From contig CALIAF010000011.1 of the NCBI GenBank assembly GCA_938041335.1, forward strand, positions 35,488-99,487: a DNA stretch of 64,000 nt, given 5' to 3'. Source of the DNA: an uncultured Ulvibacter sp. (GTDB lineage: Bacteria > Bacteroidota > Bacteroidia > Flavobacteriales > Flavobacteriaceae). Position 1 is the first letter of the stretch. Each line of letters begins with the position of its first letter. Below are positions 44,650-52,595 of the stretch, piece after piece. Position numbers and translations under genes: made by a program. The notes beneath the pieces were generated by a model. That model was not told the DNA's origin. It ran no database searches and was given only the letters and a program-made list of their open reading frames with translations.

Positions 44650-44680
44650 AGAAACGCCCCCTTAAAAAGGGGGCGTTTCT
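44650..44680 (-). terminator. Intrinsic terminator of the ompA-like gene
   Basis: AAACGCCCCCTT / AAGGGGGCGTTT arms with a 3-base loop (inside 44651-44680), T-rich tail on the minus strand. Confidence 0.92.
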
Positions 44681-44710
44681 AATAAAATTTATAGTGTATT
44701 TCTTAGAAAA

Positions 44711-46111
44711 TTATTTTCTTAAAGAAATCTCTACACGTCTGTTTTCTTGTCTTCCAGCTGCAGTTGTATTTGAAGCTTTAGGACGCGTTTCACCGTATCC
44801 TTGAGACATAAGTCTTGAACCATCAACACCTCTACTAGATAAGTAGTTCTTTACAGCGGCAGCTCTTTTCTTAGAAAGCTCTAAGTTATAAGAGTCACGA
44901 CCACTACTATCTGTATGTCCTTCGATAAGGAAATTAGCCGTTTTGTACTCATTCATTATATCAATCATTGACTGAATAGCTGAGTAAGACTCTTGACGTA
45001 TTGTCGCTTTATTCGTATCAAATAAGATTGTTCTAGAATATTGGTTTAACTCATCCATAACCTCTGTAGTGATCTGTGGCTCAGGACAACCTTTTCTAGC
45101 TACTGTTCCAGGAACTTCTGGACACTCGTCATCTTTGTCAAGTATACCATCACCGTCTTTATCTCTATCTGGACAACCATTGTTTGCAGCAGGACCAGCT
45201 TCTTTAGGACAGTCATCATCTTTGTCTAAGATTCCGTCACCGTCAGTATCAGGCCAAGGACATCCTTTGTTTGCAGCAGGACCAGCAACTGTAGCACAGT
45301 TGTCTTTGTTGTCTGCGATTCCGTCACCATCAGTATCAGGGCAACCCATCATTTCTGCAGATCCAGCAACATCAGGACAAGAATCTTGTCTGTCTTCAAT
45401 ACCGTCACCATCAGTATCAGGACAACCATTGTACATCGCAACACCAGGAGTGTCAGGACATTCGTCGTCTTGATCGTAGATACCATCACCGTCTCTATCA
45501 GATCCACCAAACTTGAAAACAAGACCTAAACTATGCTGTAAGTGCTTCGTTCCAGTTTCATCATCAAATGCATACTTGTATGCAGATTGTGCGTTGATTG
45601 CAAATTGTTCAGTTAACCAAAAACGAACACTAGCGATACCGTTTGCAGTACCAAATCCATTACTATCTAACCAAGTGTAACCACCACCAAGACCTAAAGA
45701 TGGGTCAAACCATCCACCAGGACCATTGATAAGGTCTCTGAAGCTATATTTGATTTCACCATCAGCAGCATAATAACTAAGGTCATCAACTCTTACATCA
45801 CCTGTCTTGCTTATTTTGTTAATAGTTCCTGTTACTCCGATAGAAAAATTACTACCTACATAACGAGATACTGATAATCTAGATACAGATGGAAGAATGT
45901 TCCAGTGATCTTCTACGTTAAAGTATTCAGAAGTTAAATGTGCATTTAATGCGTCTTCTCTTACCTGACCGTCTCTAAGACCTACTGGGTAAGTGTCTAC
46001 TGCGTTCGCACCGATTTCAACCGCCCATGGGTTGTTTTCGTCCTGTGCATTCGCTGTACTAAATCCCAATACTAGGCAAGCTGCAACGAATAAAATGTTA
46101 AGATGTTTCAT
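44711..46111 (-). CDS. OmpA family outer-membrane protein with thrombospondin type 3 repeats
   Basis: 466 residues: signal peptide (ending TANAQD), a beta-barrel of ~190 residues, six or so calcium-binding TSP3 repeats (DRDGDGIYDQDDECPDTPG; DTDGDGIEDRQDSCPDVAG and so on, about 210-340), and a C-terminal OmpA peptidoglycan-binding domain (LFDTNKATIRQESY; IEGHTDSSGRDSYNLELSKKRA). It links the outer membrane to the wall. A full-strength promoter precedes it and a strong terminator follows, suggesting an abundant, separately transcribed protein. Confidence 0.94.
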   Translation of the reverse strand: MKHLNILFVAACLVLGFSTANAQDENNPWAVEIGANAVDTYPVGLRDGQVREDALNAHLTSEYFNVEDHWNILPSVSRLSVSRYVGSNFSIGVTGTINKISKTGDVRVDDLSYYAADGEIKYSFRDLINGPGGWFDPSLGLGGGYTWLDSNGFGTANGIASVRFWLTEQFAINAQSAYKYAFDDETGTKHLQHSLGLVFKFGGSDRDGDGIYDQDDECPDTPGVAMYNGCPDTDGDGIEDRQDSCPDVAGSAEMMGCPDTDGDGIADNKDNCATVAGPAANKGCPWPDTDGDGILDKDDDCPKEAGPAANNGCPDRDKDGDGILDKDDECPEVPGTVARKGCPEPQITTEVMDELNQYSRTILFDTNKATIRQESYSAIQSMIDIMNEYKTANFLIEGHTDSSGRDSYNLELSKKRAAAVKNYLSSRGVDGSRLMSQGYGETRPKASNTTAAGRQENRRVEISLRK

Positions 46112-46145
46112 ATTCGATTGTTTAATTTTAAGTGTTAATTAGTCG

Positions 46146-46176
46146 CAAAAGTAACTTGTTAATGTTTATTAACAAA
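46146..46176 (-). promoter_or_regulatory. Promoter of the ompA-like gene
   Basis: Minus strand TTTG (46173-46176), 19 bp spacer, TACTTTTG (46146-46153). This is the best promoter match in the window with the one at 26641; leader about 30 nt. Confidence 0.7.
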
Positions 46177-46238
46177 AACAAATCTATTAAATTTTTTATA
46201 AAAACAAAGATATTGCCCAGAAGATATTTAAAAGACCC

Positions 46239-47432
46239 CTATATTACATCTAGTTTTTGACCTACTAAAGTGAATGCTTTTATCGCCTTATCAAGATGTT
46301 CTTTTGTATGCGCAGCAGATAACTGCACTCGTATTCTAGCCTTATCCCGAGGTACCACGGGAAAAAAGAAGCCAATAACATAAATACCTTCTTCTAGAAG
46401 CATGTTTGCCATTTTCTGTGATAACTTTGCATCATAAAGCATAACTGGGACTATAGCAGAATCTCCATCAACAATATCAAAGCCCGCAGATTTCATACCT
46501 TTTTTGAAGTAATTTGTGTTTTCTTCGAGGGTATCTCTCAATGTTGTATCATTAGAAAGCATCTCAAACACTTTAATGGAAGCACCTACAATTGCTGGGG
46601 CTAAGGAGTTAGAGAACAAGTAAGGTCTTGATCGTTGTCTTAAAATTTCAATAATTTCTTTTTTACCTGTAGTATAGCCACCCATAGCACCACCAAGGGC
46701 TTTCCCAAGGGTTCCAGTGATAATATCTATTCTTCCCATCACGCGTTTCTCTTCTAGAGTACCACGTCCTGTTTTACCTATAAACCCTGTTGCGTGACAC
46801 TCATCTATCATCACCATCGCGTCATATGCATCTGCTAAATCACATATTTTATCTAATGATGCGACAATACCGTCCATAGAGAACACACCATCTGTAACAA
46901 TAATTTTATGTCGAGCTCCTGCTGCATTTGCTTCTTTTAGACGCTCCTCTAGTTCTTCCATGTTATTATTAGCATACCTGTATCTTGAAGCTTTACATAA
47001 ACGCACCCCATCAATAATAGAGGCATGATTGAGAGAATCGCTAATAATGGCATCGCCTGCGCCTAATAAAGGCTCAAAAACACCTCCATTCGCATCAAAT
47101 GCAGCCGCATATAGAATCGTATCTTCCGTTTTATAAAAATCTGCAATTTTTTGCTCCAAGGTTTTATGAATATCCTGCGTACCACAAATAAAACGTACAG
47201 AAGACATTCCAAAGCCGTGCGTATCCATGGCATCTTTTGCCGCTTGTATTACTTCTGGATGAGAAGAAAGGCCTAAATAATTGTTTGCACAAAAATTTAA
47301 TACCGTTTCGCCAGTAGATACAGTGATTTCTGCACCCTGAGGTGAAGTGATAATGCGCTCACTTTTATAGAGCCCATTGTCCTTTATTTCCTGGATTTCT
47401 TTTTGAAGATGTTTTTTTATTTTTCCGTACAT
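46239..47432 (-). CDS. kbl: Glycine C-acetyltransferase (2-amino-3-ketobutyrate CoA ligase)
   Basis: 397 residues of the alpha-oxoamine synthase family: NFCANNYLGLSSHP, SVRFICGTQDIHKTLE, DECHATGFIGKTGRGT, PLP lysine in TGTLGKALGGAMGGYT. It cleaves 2-amino-3-ketobutyrate with CoA to glycine and acetyl-CoA in threonine breakdown. Specificity within the family (vs AONS/KAPA synthase, SPT) is supported by length and by the absence of biotin genes. Lies 17 nt after the helicase/nuclease gene. Confidence 0.92.
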   Translation of the reverse strand: MYGKIKKHLQKEIQEIKDNGLYKSERIITSPQGAEITVSTGETVLNFCANNYLGLSSHPEVIQAAKDAMDTHGFGMSSVRFICGTQDIHKTLEQKIADFYKTEDTILYAAAFDANGGVFEPLLGAGDAIISDSLNHASIIDGVRLCKASRYRYANNNMEELEERLKEANAAGARHKIIVTDGVFSMDGIVASLDKICDLADAYDAMVMIDECHATGFIGKTGRGTLEEKRVMGRIDIITGTLGKALGGAMGGYTTGKKEIIEILRQRSRPYLFSNSLAPAIVGASIKVFEMLSNDTTLRDTLEENTNYFKKGMKSAGFDIVDGDSAIVPVMLYDAKLSQKMANMLLEEGIYVIGFFFPVVPRDKARIRVQLSAAHTKEHLDKAIKAFTLVGQKLDVI

Positions 47433-47448
47433 ATATATAGGTAGTTAT

Positions 47449-50400
47449 TTATGAGGCCAAATTTACTTTAATTACATGGATCTCTTTATTCGTATACACT
47501 AATATTTTATCCTTTATAGTATAACCCATTTCTTCTAAGGCTTGTCCATAACTATTTATTTGTTCTTCGTGGTCATAATTAGGACTTCCTGTTTTATAAT
47601 CAAGAATGGTCACCTGGTTTTCTTTATCAAAAACTAATCTGTCTGGCCTTAATACGTAGCCATCTTTGCCAATAATATCACGCTCATTCTCGCTAGTGCT
47701 GAAATTTTCATACAACGCGGCTAGTTCTGGATGATTTACTATTTGTGTGATGACCGTATCAAGTGCGGATAATTCTTTTGGCTTTAAAACTTTATTTTGT
47801 TTTAAAGCCTCTATAACAAGAAGGACATCATTTTTATGATGTATTTGCTCCATAGTGTCGTGCACTAGATTCCCAAGGTCTAAGGCATCTTGTGTGGTTG
47901 TACCCCATAACTGGGCATCTTTTGTTATTACCTTAATATCATGCTGCTCTGGTGAGATAGCGATATAGCTTGGGTGGCTCACAGTTATTTGGACTGCGTC
48001 TTTAAGTTCTATTTTTTTCTGAAACGTTCCAAACGTATACACTTTATCTTCTCCTTGCCATGAGTTAGTTGCTTCTAAAAACCCTTTAAATGCCTGCGGA
48101 AATGTTTTTATCTCATCACCAGTTTTTAAGGTGCTTGGCTTTTCAGAAAATACATACAATTGTTCTACGGCGCGGGTAAGGGTGACATACAATAAGTTTA
48201 AGTTATCTAGTTGTAGGGTTTCTCTTCTTAATTCATGTATTTGTCTTCCAGCATCAGAAAACCCTGCTATTTTGTTAGAATAATTAATAAGTGTCTCATC
48301 AAATCCTGATTGCCAATCTTCTGGAACAGGCATCCAAGTAGTGGCTTGATTCTCTTTATAAATAGATAGGTCTGCAAAAGGGAAAATGACCACAGGAAAC
48401 TCTAAGCCTTTAGATTTATGGATGGTCATAAACTGAACACCATTGGTTCCGCCACCAGCGCTAATTGATGCTTTTTCTCGTTTCTTTTCCCAATGCGATA
48501 AAAAACTTAAAATGTTTGCGCCTGCTTGTTGTTCATATTCAAAAATAAAATCCATAAAACCAAAGAGATACCCATCTGCTTTTGCTGAAAAACCAAAACG
48601 TTCAATGATATATTCTGCGCTTTCATAAACAGAAGCCGCTCTTAATTTATCCCAAGAAAAATCAATCTCGTATGTTTGAATGTTTTCTGGGAACGCTTCA
48701 ATATCTTTTTGTGTAAAAGTGGTAAAGAAAGTATGCTTGTCTTCTTTGATGTCTAGATGATCATATAAAAAATCAAGCACAGTCACTAAGGCCTCTTTGT
48801 CTTTAGGGTTGGCACTAACTTTTAATAAGCCTACGATTGCACTTACGAAGCCGGAGTTTTCCAACAATAATGTTTCCGAAGAAATAACAGGTATTTCTTG
48901 CTCCATTAAAAACTCACTTAAAAAGATCCCATCTGCTCGGCGTCGGGTGAGGATACAGATGTCGCCATAACTAAAGCCATTTTTAATTAAATCTTGCACT
49001 GTATGGAGTGTTTTTGTGGCGTATGCTGACTGTTTCTCGTCTTTATTTGCTCCAGGGACAAAGGAGAGTGCTACATAACCATCTTCTTTTTTAATACAAT
49101 CTTGTTGATTACCAGTGACATATAGTTCTTGATGTAGTGGGTTATTAAAGAGACTAGAAAGATAGGTGAAGAAGTCATTATTAAAAGTGACTACCTGCTT
49201 AAAACTGCGATAATTAGCGGGTAAGTTTTCTACTTGTGGCTGCGTGCTAAGAAAAGGAGAGTGTCCATTAATCATATCTAAAAACTGCTCTGGTTTTCCT
49301 CCACGCCAGCGATAGATAGCTTGTTTAACGTCACCTACAAGTAAAAGAGAGCCGTCTTTGCTATCTTCAGTTTGAGTAAGTGTATTCTCAATAAGTGGTT
49401 GTAGGTTTTCCCATTGCATCACAGAGGTGTCCTGAAACTCATCCACAAAAAAGTGCTTGTATTTTTCTCCCATCCGTTCATAGATGAATGGGGCGGGCTG
49501 GTTTTTTATTTCTTTATTAATAATGGAATTAAACTGAAACAAAGGCAACACATTTTGCTCCTCTTTTATTTGCTCTAGTTCTTTCTGTACCAGGTTGATG
49601 ACAGAAAGCGGTGTTAATTTTTTAAGAATGGCTTCTATGAAAAATATGGTTTGGATTAATGTTTTCGTTCTTTCTACTATAGAAATAAATTCTGAGGTAA
49701 ATCCATCTATTGCATCTGCGGCATCGGGTTTTTGTTTTCTAATTTTTGGCAAATACAAATTTTCATCTCTAATATTTACAAGCCATTTGGTTTGTAAATT
49801 AACATTAAAATCGCCATTAGTTAACTTGATAATATAATCATAAAAATACCCTCTGTTAAAGTCTAATCTTTCTAAATCATTTTCATTAATTATTGCTAAA
49901 ACTATTTTGGACTTTTGAATAATCTCTTTAGCAATAACATCTTTTTTAGATTTTAATGTTTTTTTAAACTGAATAAAATCGGATAGTGACTTATTTTTAA
50001 AGCTATTTAAATGAGTTGCGTCGTCTTCATTGGCGAGCATTTTAGAGGTGTTAAACAAATCAAAACTTATATCCCAAGAACGATCGTCGTCGGTTTTTTC
50101 TATGGCAAAGTCTATGAGTAGTCTTGTGATAGCCTCATCTGTCCCAGCCTTGTTAATAAGTGCATCTACGGCTTCTGTTAATAAGTTGTCTATATCGAGC
50201 ATCACCTCAAAATTAGAGGGTAGCTTTAAGTCTTTAGTAAAAGTACGAATCAGTCTATGATTAAAACTATCAATAGTCTCCACACTAAATGCTGCATAAT
50301 TGTGTAGTAAATGTGCGAGCGTATCACTGGCTCTTTTTTGCAACTCAGGAAGCTCAAGTGCAAGCTCAGTGGCAATATCTAAAAACATCACAGGGGGATG

Positions 50401-50619
50401 GTCAAGTACTTTCTTATCTGCAAAGTGTACTAGATTTGACACAATGCGCTCTTTCATTTCTGTCACGGCTTTATTAGTAAAAGTCAATGCCAGTAATTGT
50501 CTGTAATAACTTACACTTTGCTGTTGTAATAAAGTGCTTAAATAGCGCTTAACTAGACTGTAGGTTTTACCACTACCCGCAGCAGCGTCATAAATAAAGA
50601 ATGGAGAAGGGGTTTTCAA
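47449..50619 (-). CDS. addA: AddA-like UvrD helicase/exonuclease
   Basis: 1056 residues: Walker A AAGSGKT (residues ~13-19), DEFQD (FFVDEFQDTSVMQWE), LLVGDVKQAIYRWRGG, IHKSKGLEFPVVIFPFAD and VTLTRAVEQLYVF, i.e. superfamily 1 helicase motifs in order, then a C-terminal RecB-type nuclease (PDRLVFDKENQVTILDYKTG). With the AddB-like protein it would process double-strand breaks to single-strand tails for RecA. The starting ATG is divergent from sodB. Confidence 0.92.
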   Translation of the reverse strand: MKTPSPFFIYDAAAGSGKTYSLVKRYLSTLLQQQSVSYYRQLLALTFTNKAVTEMKERIVSNLVHFADKKVLDHPPVMFLDIATELALELPELQKRASDTLAHLLHNYAAFSVETIDSFNHRLIRTFTKDLKLPSNFEVMLDIDNLLTEAVDALINKAGTDEAITRLLIDFAIEKTDDDRSWDISFDLFNTSKMLANEDDATHLNSFKNKSLSDFIQFKKTLKSKKDVIAKEIIQKSKIVLAIINENDLERLDFNRGYFYDYIIKLTNGDFNVNLQTKWLVNIRDENLYLPKIRKQKPDAADAIDGFTSEFISIVERTKTLIQTIFFIEAILKKLTPLSVINLVQKELEQIKEEQNVLPLFQFNSIINKEIKNQPAPFIYERMGEKYKHFFVDEFQDTSVMQWENLQPLIENTLTQTEDSKDGSLLLVGDVKQAIYRWRGGKPEQFLDMINGHSPFLSTQPQVENLPANYRSFKQVVTFNNDFFTYLSSLFNNPLHQELYVTGNQQDCIKKEDGYVALSFVPGANKDEKQSAYATKTLHTVQDLIKNGFSYGDICILTRRRADGIFLSEFLMEQEIPVISSETLLLENSGFVSAIVGLLKVSANPKDKEALVTVLDFLYDHLDIKEDKHTFFTTFTQKDIEAFPENIQTYEIDFSWDKLRAASVYESAEYIIERFGFSAKADGYLFGFMDFIFEYEQQAGANILSFLSHWEKKREKASISAGGGTNGVQFMTIHKSKGLEFPVVIFPFADLSIYKENQATTWMPVPEDWQSGFDETLINYSNKIAGFSDAGRQIHELRRETLQLDNLNLLYVTLTRAVEQLYVFSEKPSTLKTGDEIKTFPQAFKGFLEATNSWQGEDKVYTFGTFQKKIELKDAVQITVSHPSYIAISPEQHDIKVITKDAQLWGTTTQDALDLGNLVHDTMEQIHHKNDVLLVIEALKQNKVLKPKELSALDTVITQIVNHPELAALYENFSTSENERDIIGKDGYVLRPDRLVFDKENQVTILDYKTGSPNYDHEEQINSYGQALEEMGYTIKDKILVYTNKEIHVIKVNLAS

Positions 50620-50736
50620 TAGGATTATTTAGTTGCTATAAAAATACATCTTTATCATTAATGACGCTATCAATATTGGCTATTGTGCTATAAAAATCTT
50701 ATAAAATCTCTAACAGTTTTATACCGTCTGTTTTTG

Positions 50737-50744
50737 TACTTTTG
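50737..50744 (+). promoter_or_regulatory. -7 element of sodB
   Basis: TACTTTTG matches TAnnTTTG, 37 nt before the ATG; the -33 region has AGTTTT (50715-50720) at a slightly short spacing. Confidence 0.55.
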
Positions 50745-50781
50745 ATTTCGATAAAGATGTACTAACTAAAAAACAAGAATT

Positions 50782-51390
50782 ATGGCTTTCGAATTACCAA
50801 AGTTACCCTATGCACACAATGCATTAGCACCTCATATAGATGAACAAACCATGCAAATACACCATGGTAAACATCATCAAGGATACACCAACAAACTAAA
50901 TGCTGCCATTGAAGGAACAGATTTAGAAGGTAAAACCATTGAGAATATATTAATGAATCTTGATATGGAAAATAAAGGTGTCCGTAATAATGGTGGAGGT
51001 TTTTACAACCACAGTCTTTTCTGGGAAGTAATGTCTCCAGATGGTGGAGGAGAACCTACTGGCGAATTAATGGCTGCAATAAATAGCTCGTTTAATTCTT
51101 TTGCAGACTTTAAAGAAAAATTCTCGACGGCAGCAAAAACGCAGTTTGGATCTGGATGGGCTTTTTTATGTGTTCATAAGGATGGTTCTTTAGATGTTTG
51201 TGGATGTCCTAATCAAGATAATCCGTTAATGCCAGGAGTAGGTTGTGGAGGTACACCTATTTTAGGATTAGATGTTTGGGAACACGCATATTACTTAAAC
51301 TACCAAAACAGACGTCCAGACTATGTGTCTGCATTCTTTAATGTAATCAACTGGGAAGAAGTAAGCGCACGTTTTGCAAATAATAAATAA
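50782..51390 (+). CDS. sodB: Superoxide dismutase, Fe/Mn family
   Basis: 202 residues with the four metal ligands in place: His27 (HHGKHHQGY), His in FYNHSLFW, Asp and His in [18 protein letters not shown]. It converts superoxide to hydrogen peroxide and oxygen in the cytoplasm. Sequence details ([15 protein letters not shown]) suit an iron or cambialistic enzyme, but metal choice cannot be decided. The segment before has three cysteines ([20 protein letters not shown]), a feature I associate with flavobacterial SODs. Strong terminator follows. Confidence 0.95.
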   Translation: MAFELPKLPYAHNALAPHIDEQTMQIHHGKHHQGYTNKLNAAIEGTDLEGKTIENILMNLDMENKGVRNNGGGFYNHSLFWEVMSPDGGGEPTGELMAAINSSFNSFADFKEKFSTAAKTQFGSGWAFLCVHKDGSLDVCGCPNQDNPLMPGVGCGGTPILGLDVWEHAYYLNYQNRRPDYVSAFFNVINWEEVSARFANNK

Positions 51391-51426
51391 GATTTTGATG
51401 AACTAGGAAACTGGTTAATTAATAGG

Positions 51427-51463
51427 AATCCCTTAGGCTATTTTAATAGCTTGAGGGATTTTT
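51427..51463 (+). terminator. Intrinsic terminator of sodB
   Basis: AATCCCT and GCTATT pair with AATAGC and AGGGATT around a TT loop with a 3x3 internal loop; TTTTTT follows. About 36 nt after the stop. Confidence 0.8.
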
Positions 51464-51560
51464 TATGTGGAAATAATAGGGGGTTTAATTTTTTTAATGA
51501 GAGTTAATCTAGTTGATATTTTTCAAAAATTCCAGATTACAATTTAAATAGTGTTCTTAG

Positions 51561-51960
51561 CTCGCCACCCCGTTGGATTTTGGGCATAAAAAAGTTGGAA
51601 AGCATGTTGAAGGTAGTGATCCCGCTCGCATTAAAAACAGTGATAGATTCATGATTAAGCTTCACTCACGACCCCAGAATTTGCCGCATAAAAAAGATGG
51701 AAAGATTGAAGGGTGTTGTAACGACTCGCTGCGCTCGTCACCCCGTTCGATTTTGGGCATAAAAAAAGAAGGAAGGTTGAAGGAGTGTGAGACCGCTCGC
51801 AAGATCTAATAATTACAATTTAAATAGTGTTCTTAGCTCGCGACCCCGTTCGATTTTGGGCATAAAAAAGGATGGAAAGATCGAGAGGTGTGAGCGGCTC
51901 GTTATACTCGCCACCCCAGAATTTTGGGCATAAAAAAAGATGGAAAGATCCATCTTTTTT
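51561..51960. repeat. Imperfect tandem repeat array, five units
   Basis: Core CTCGCGACCCCGTTCGATTT then TGGGCATAAAAAAGATGGAAAG starts at 51561, 51665, 51734, 51837 and 51907, with spacing alternating near 100 and 70 bases. Units 1 and 4 are both preceded by AATTTAAATAGTGTTCTTAG. A degenerate sixth unit is at 52367-52397. The shared right part is the left arm of the terminator hairpin at 51932. No protein-coding frame explains the array. Confidence 0.7.
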
Positions 51961-52003
51961 TGCCCCAAATCTACCATGAACTTAACCTACTTATGCTATG
52001 GTA
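51932..52003 (-). ncRNA. Candidate small RNA, copy 1
   Basis: About 72 nt on the minus strand. It starts where the -7 box predicts, with TACCAT that can pair with ATGGTA 26 nt later, then TTTGGGGC and a terminator hairpin (GATGGA/TCCATC, A7 and T7 flanks, 51932-51961). Its first 33 nt are identical to copy 2. A short frame starting at the internal ATG (MVDLGQKKMD...) is possible, but the conserved hairpin and terminator favour RNA. Confidence 0.6.
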
Positions 52004-52008
52004 TTGCT

Positions 52009-52016
52009 CAAATATA
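52009..52016 (-). promoter_or_regulatory. -7 element of candidate small RNA 1
   Basis: Minus strand TATATTTG, matching TAnnTTTG, ending 5 nt before the conserved RNA 5' end. Confidence 0.6.
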
Positions 52017-52411
52017 AGGTATTCTAATTGTGACTTTTACGTTTTTTAGACCAATTGCCTTAAAATTCGTTAAAAGGCACATTATTGATAAAAAATAAAT
52101 TATAAAGCAGTGTTTTTGAGGGTTTGAAGTAATTGTGACAAAATAAATGGGGTAGTTTACTAATTATAGAGCCTTTTATAAAACACAAACAAATGTATGG
52201 TTTTATGAATCCCTCTAATGCAGTGTCTGTGAAAAATAGCCTTTGCTTGCAAGGCCTTTGTTGGATAAAAAAACATTAAAACATAAAAAAGACAAACATA
52301 AGTATGGAGAGAGAATTAAAACCGCTCGCATTAAATCTTAATTATTATCTTAAATAGAAGGCATTGCTCGCGACCCTTAATTTTGAACAAAAAAAGATAT
52401 TATTAAAACAT

Positions 52412-52485
52412 AAAAAAGACGAACATTTGTCCGTCTTTTTTGTCCCAAATTTTTACCATGAACTTAACCTACTTATGCTATGGTA
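52412..52485 (-). ncRNA. Candidate small RNA, copy 2
   Basis: About 74 nt on the minus strand, with the same 33 nt start as copy 1 (TACCAT...ATGGTA hairpin), then TTTGGGAC and its own terminator (AAAAAAGACG with CGTCTTTTTT, one internal mismatch, 52412-52441). The terminator sequences of the two copies differ while the 5' core is identical, which is what selection on an RNA 5' region would give. A reading frame from the internal ATG has 18 codons only. Confidence 0.6.
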
Positions 52486-52490
52486 TGATA

Positions 52491-52498
52491 CAAATATA
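52491..52498 (-). promoter_or_regulatory. -7 element of candidate small RNA 2
   Basis: Minus strand TATATTTG at the same distance (5 nt) from the conserved RNA start as in copy 1. Confidence 0.6.
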
Positions 52499-52595
52499 TC
52501 ATAGATATTTTAACTAGCGAAAGAAAATTCTTACTTTTGGATAAAGTGAATTTAAAGTTCGATAAACTAACCTTTTTCCCACAAAAAATCGATTA

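Noticed and set aside
45069..45473. 134-codon frame on the plus strand opposite the ompA-like gene
   Set aside because: It is antisense to the repetitive TSP3 Asp-Gly-Asp codons, low in complexity (Ser/Pro-Ser repeats) and has no promoter or signal. It is a shadow of the repeats.
51573..51991. Protein-coding frames through the repeat array on either strand, e.g. from the ATG inside small RNA 1 (MVDLGQKKMD...)
   Set aside because: Translation would run through terminator hairpins and poly-A/T runs; the two RNA copies do not preserve any frame after the shared core.
51561..52397. CRISPR array
   Set aside because: Units are imperfect, spacing alternates irregularly, no cas genes are nearby, and the repeated core is part of a terminator hairpin.
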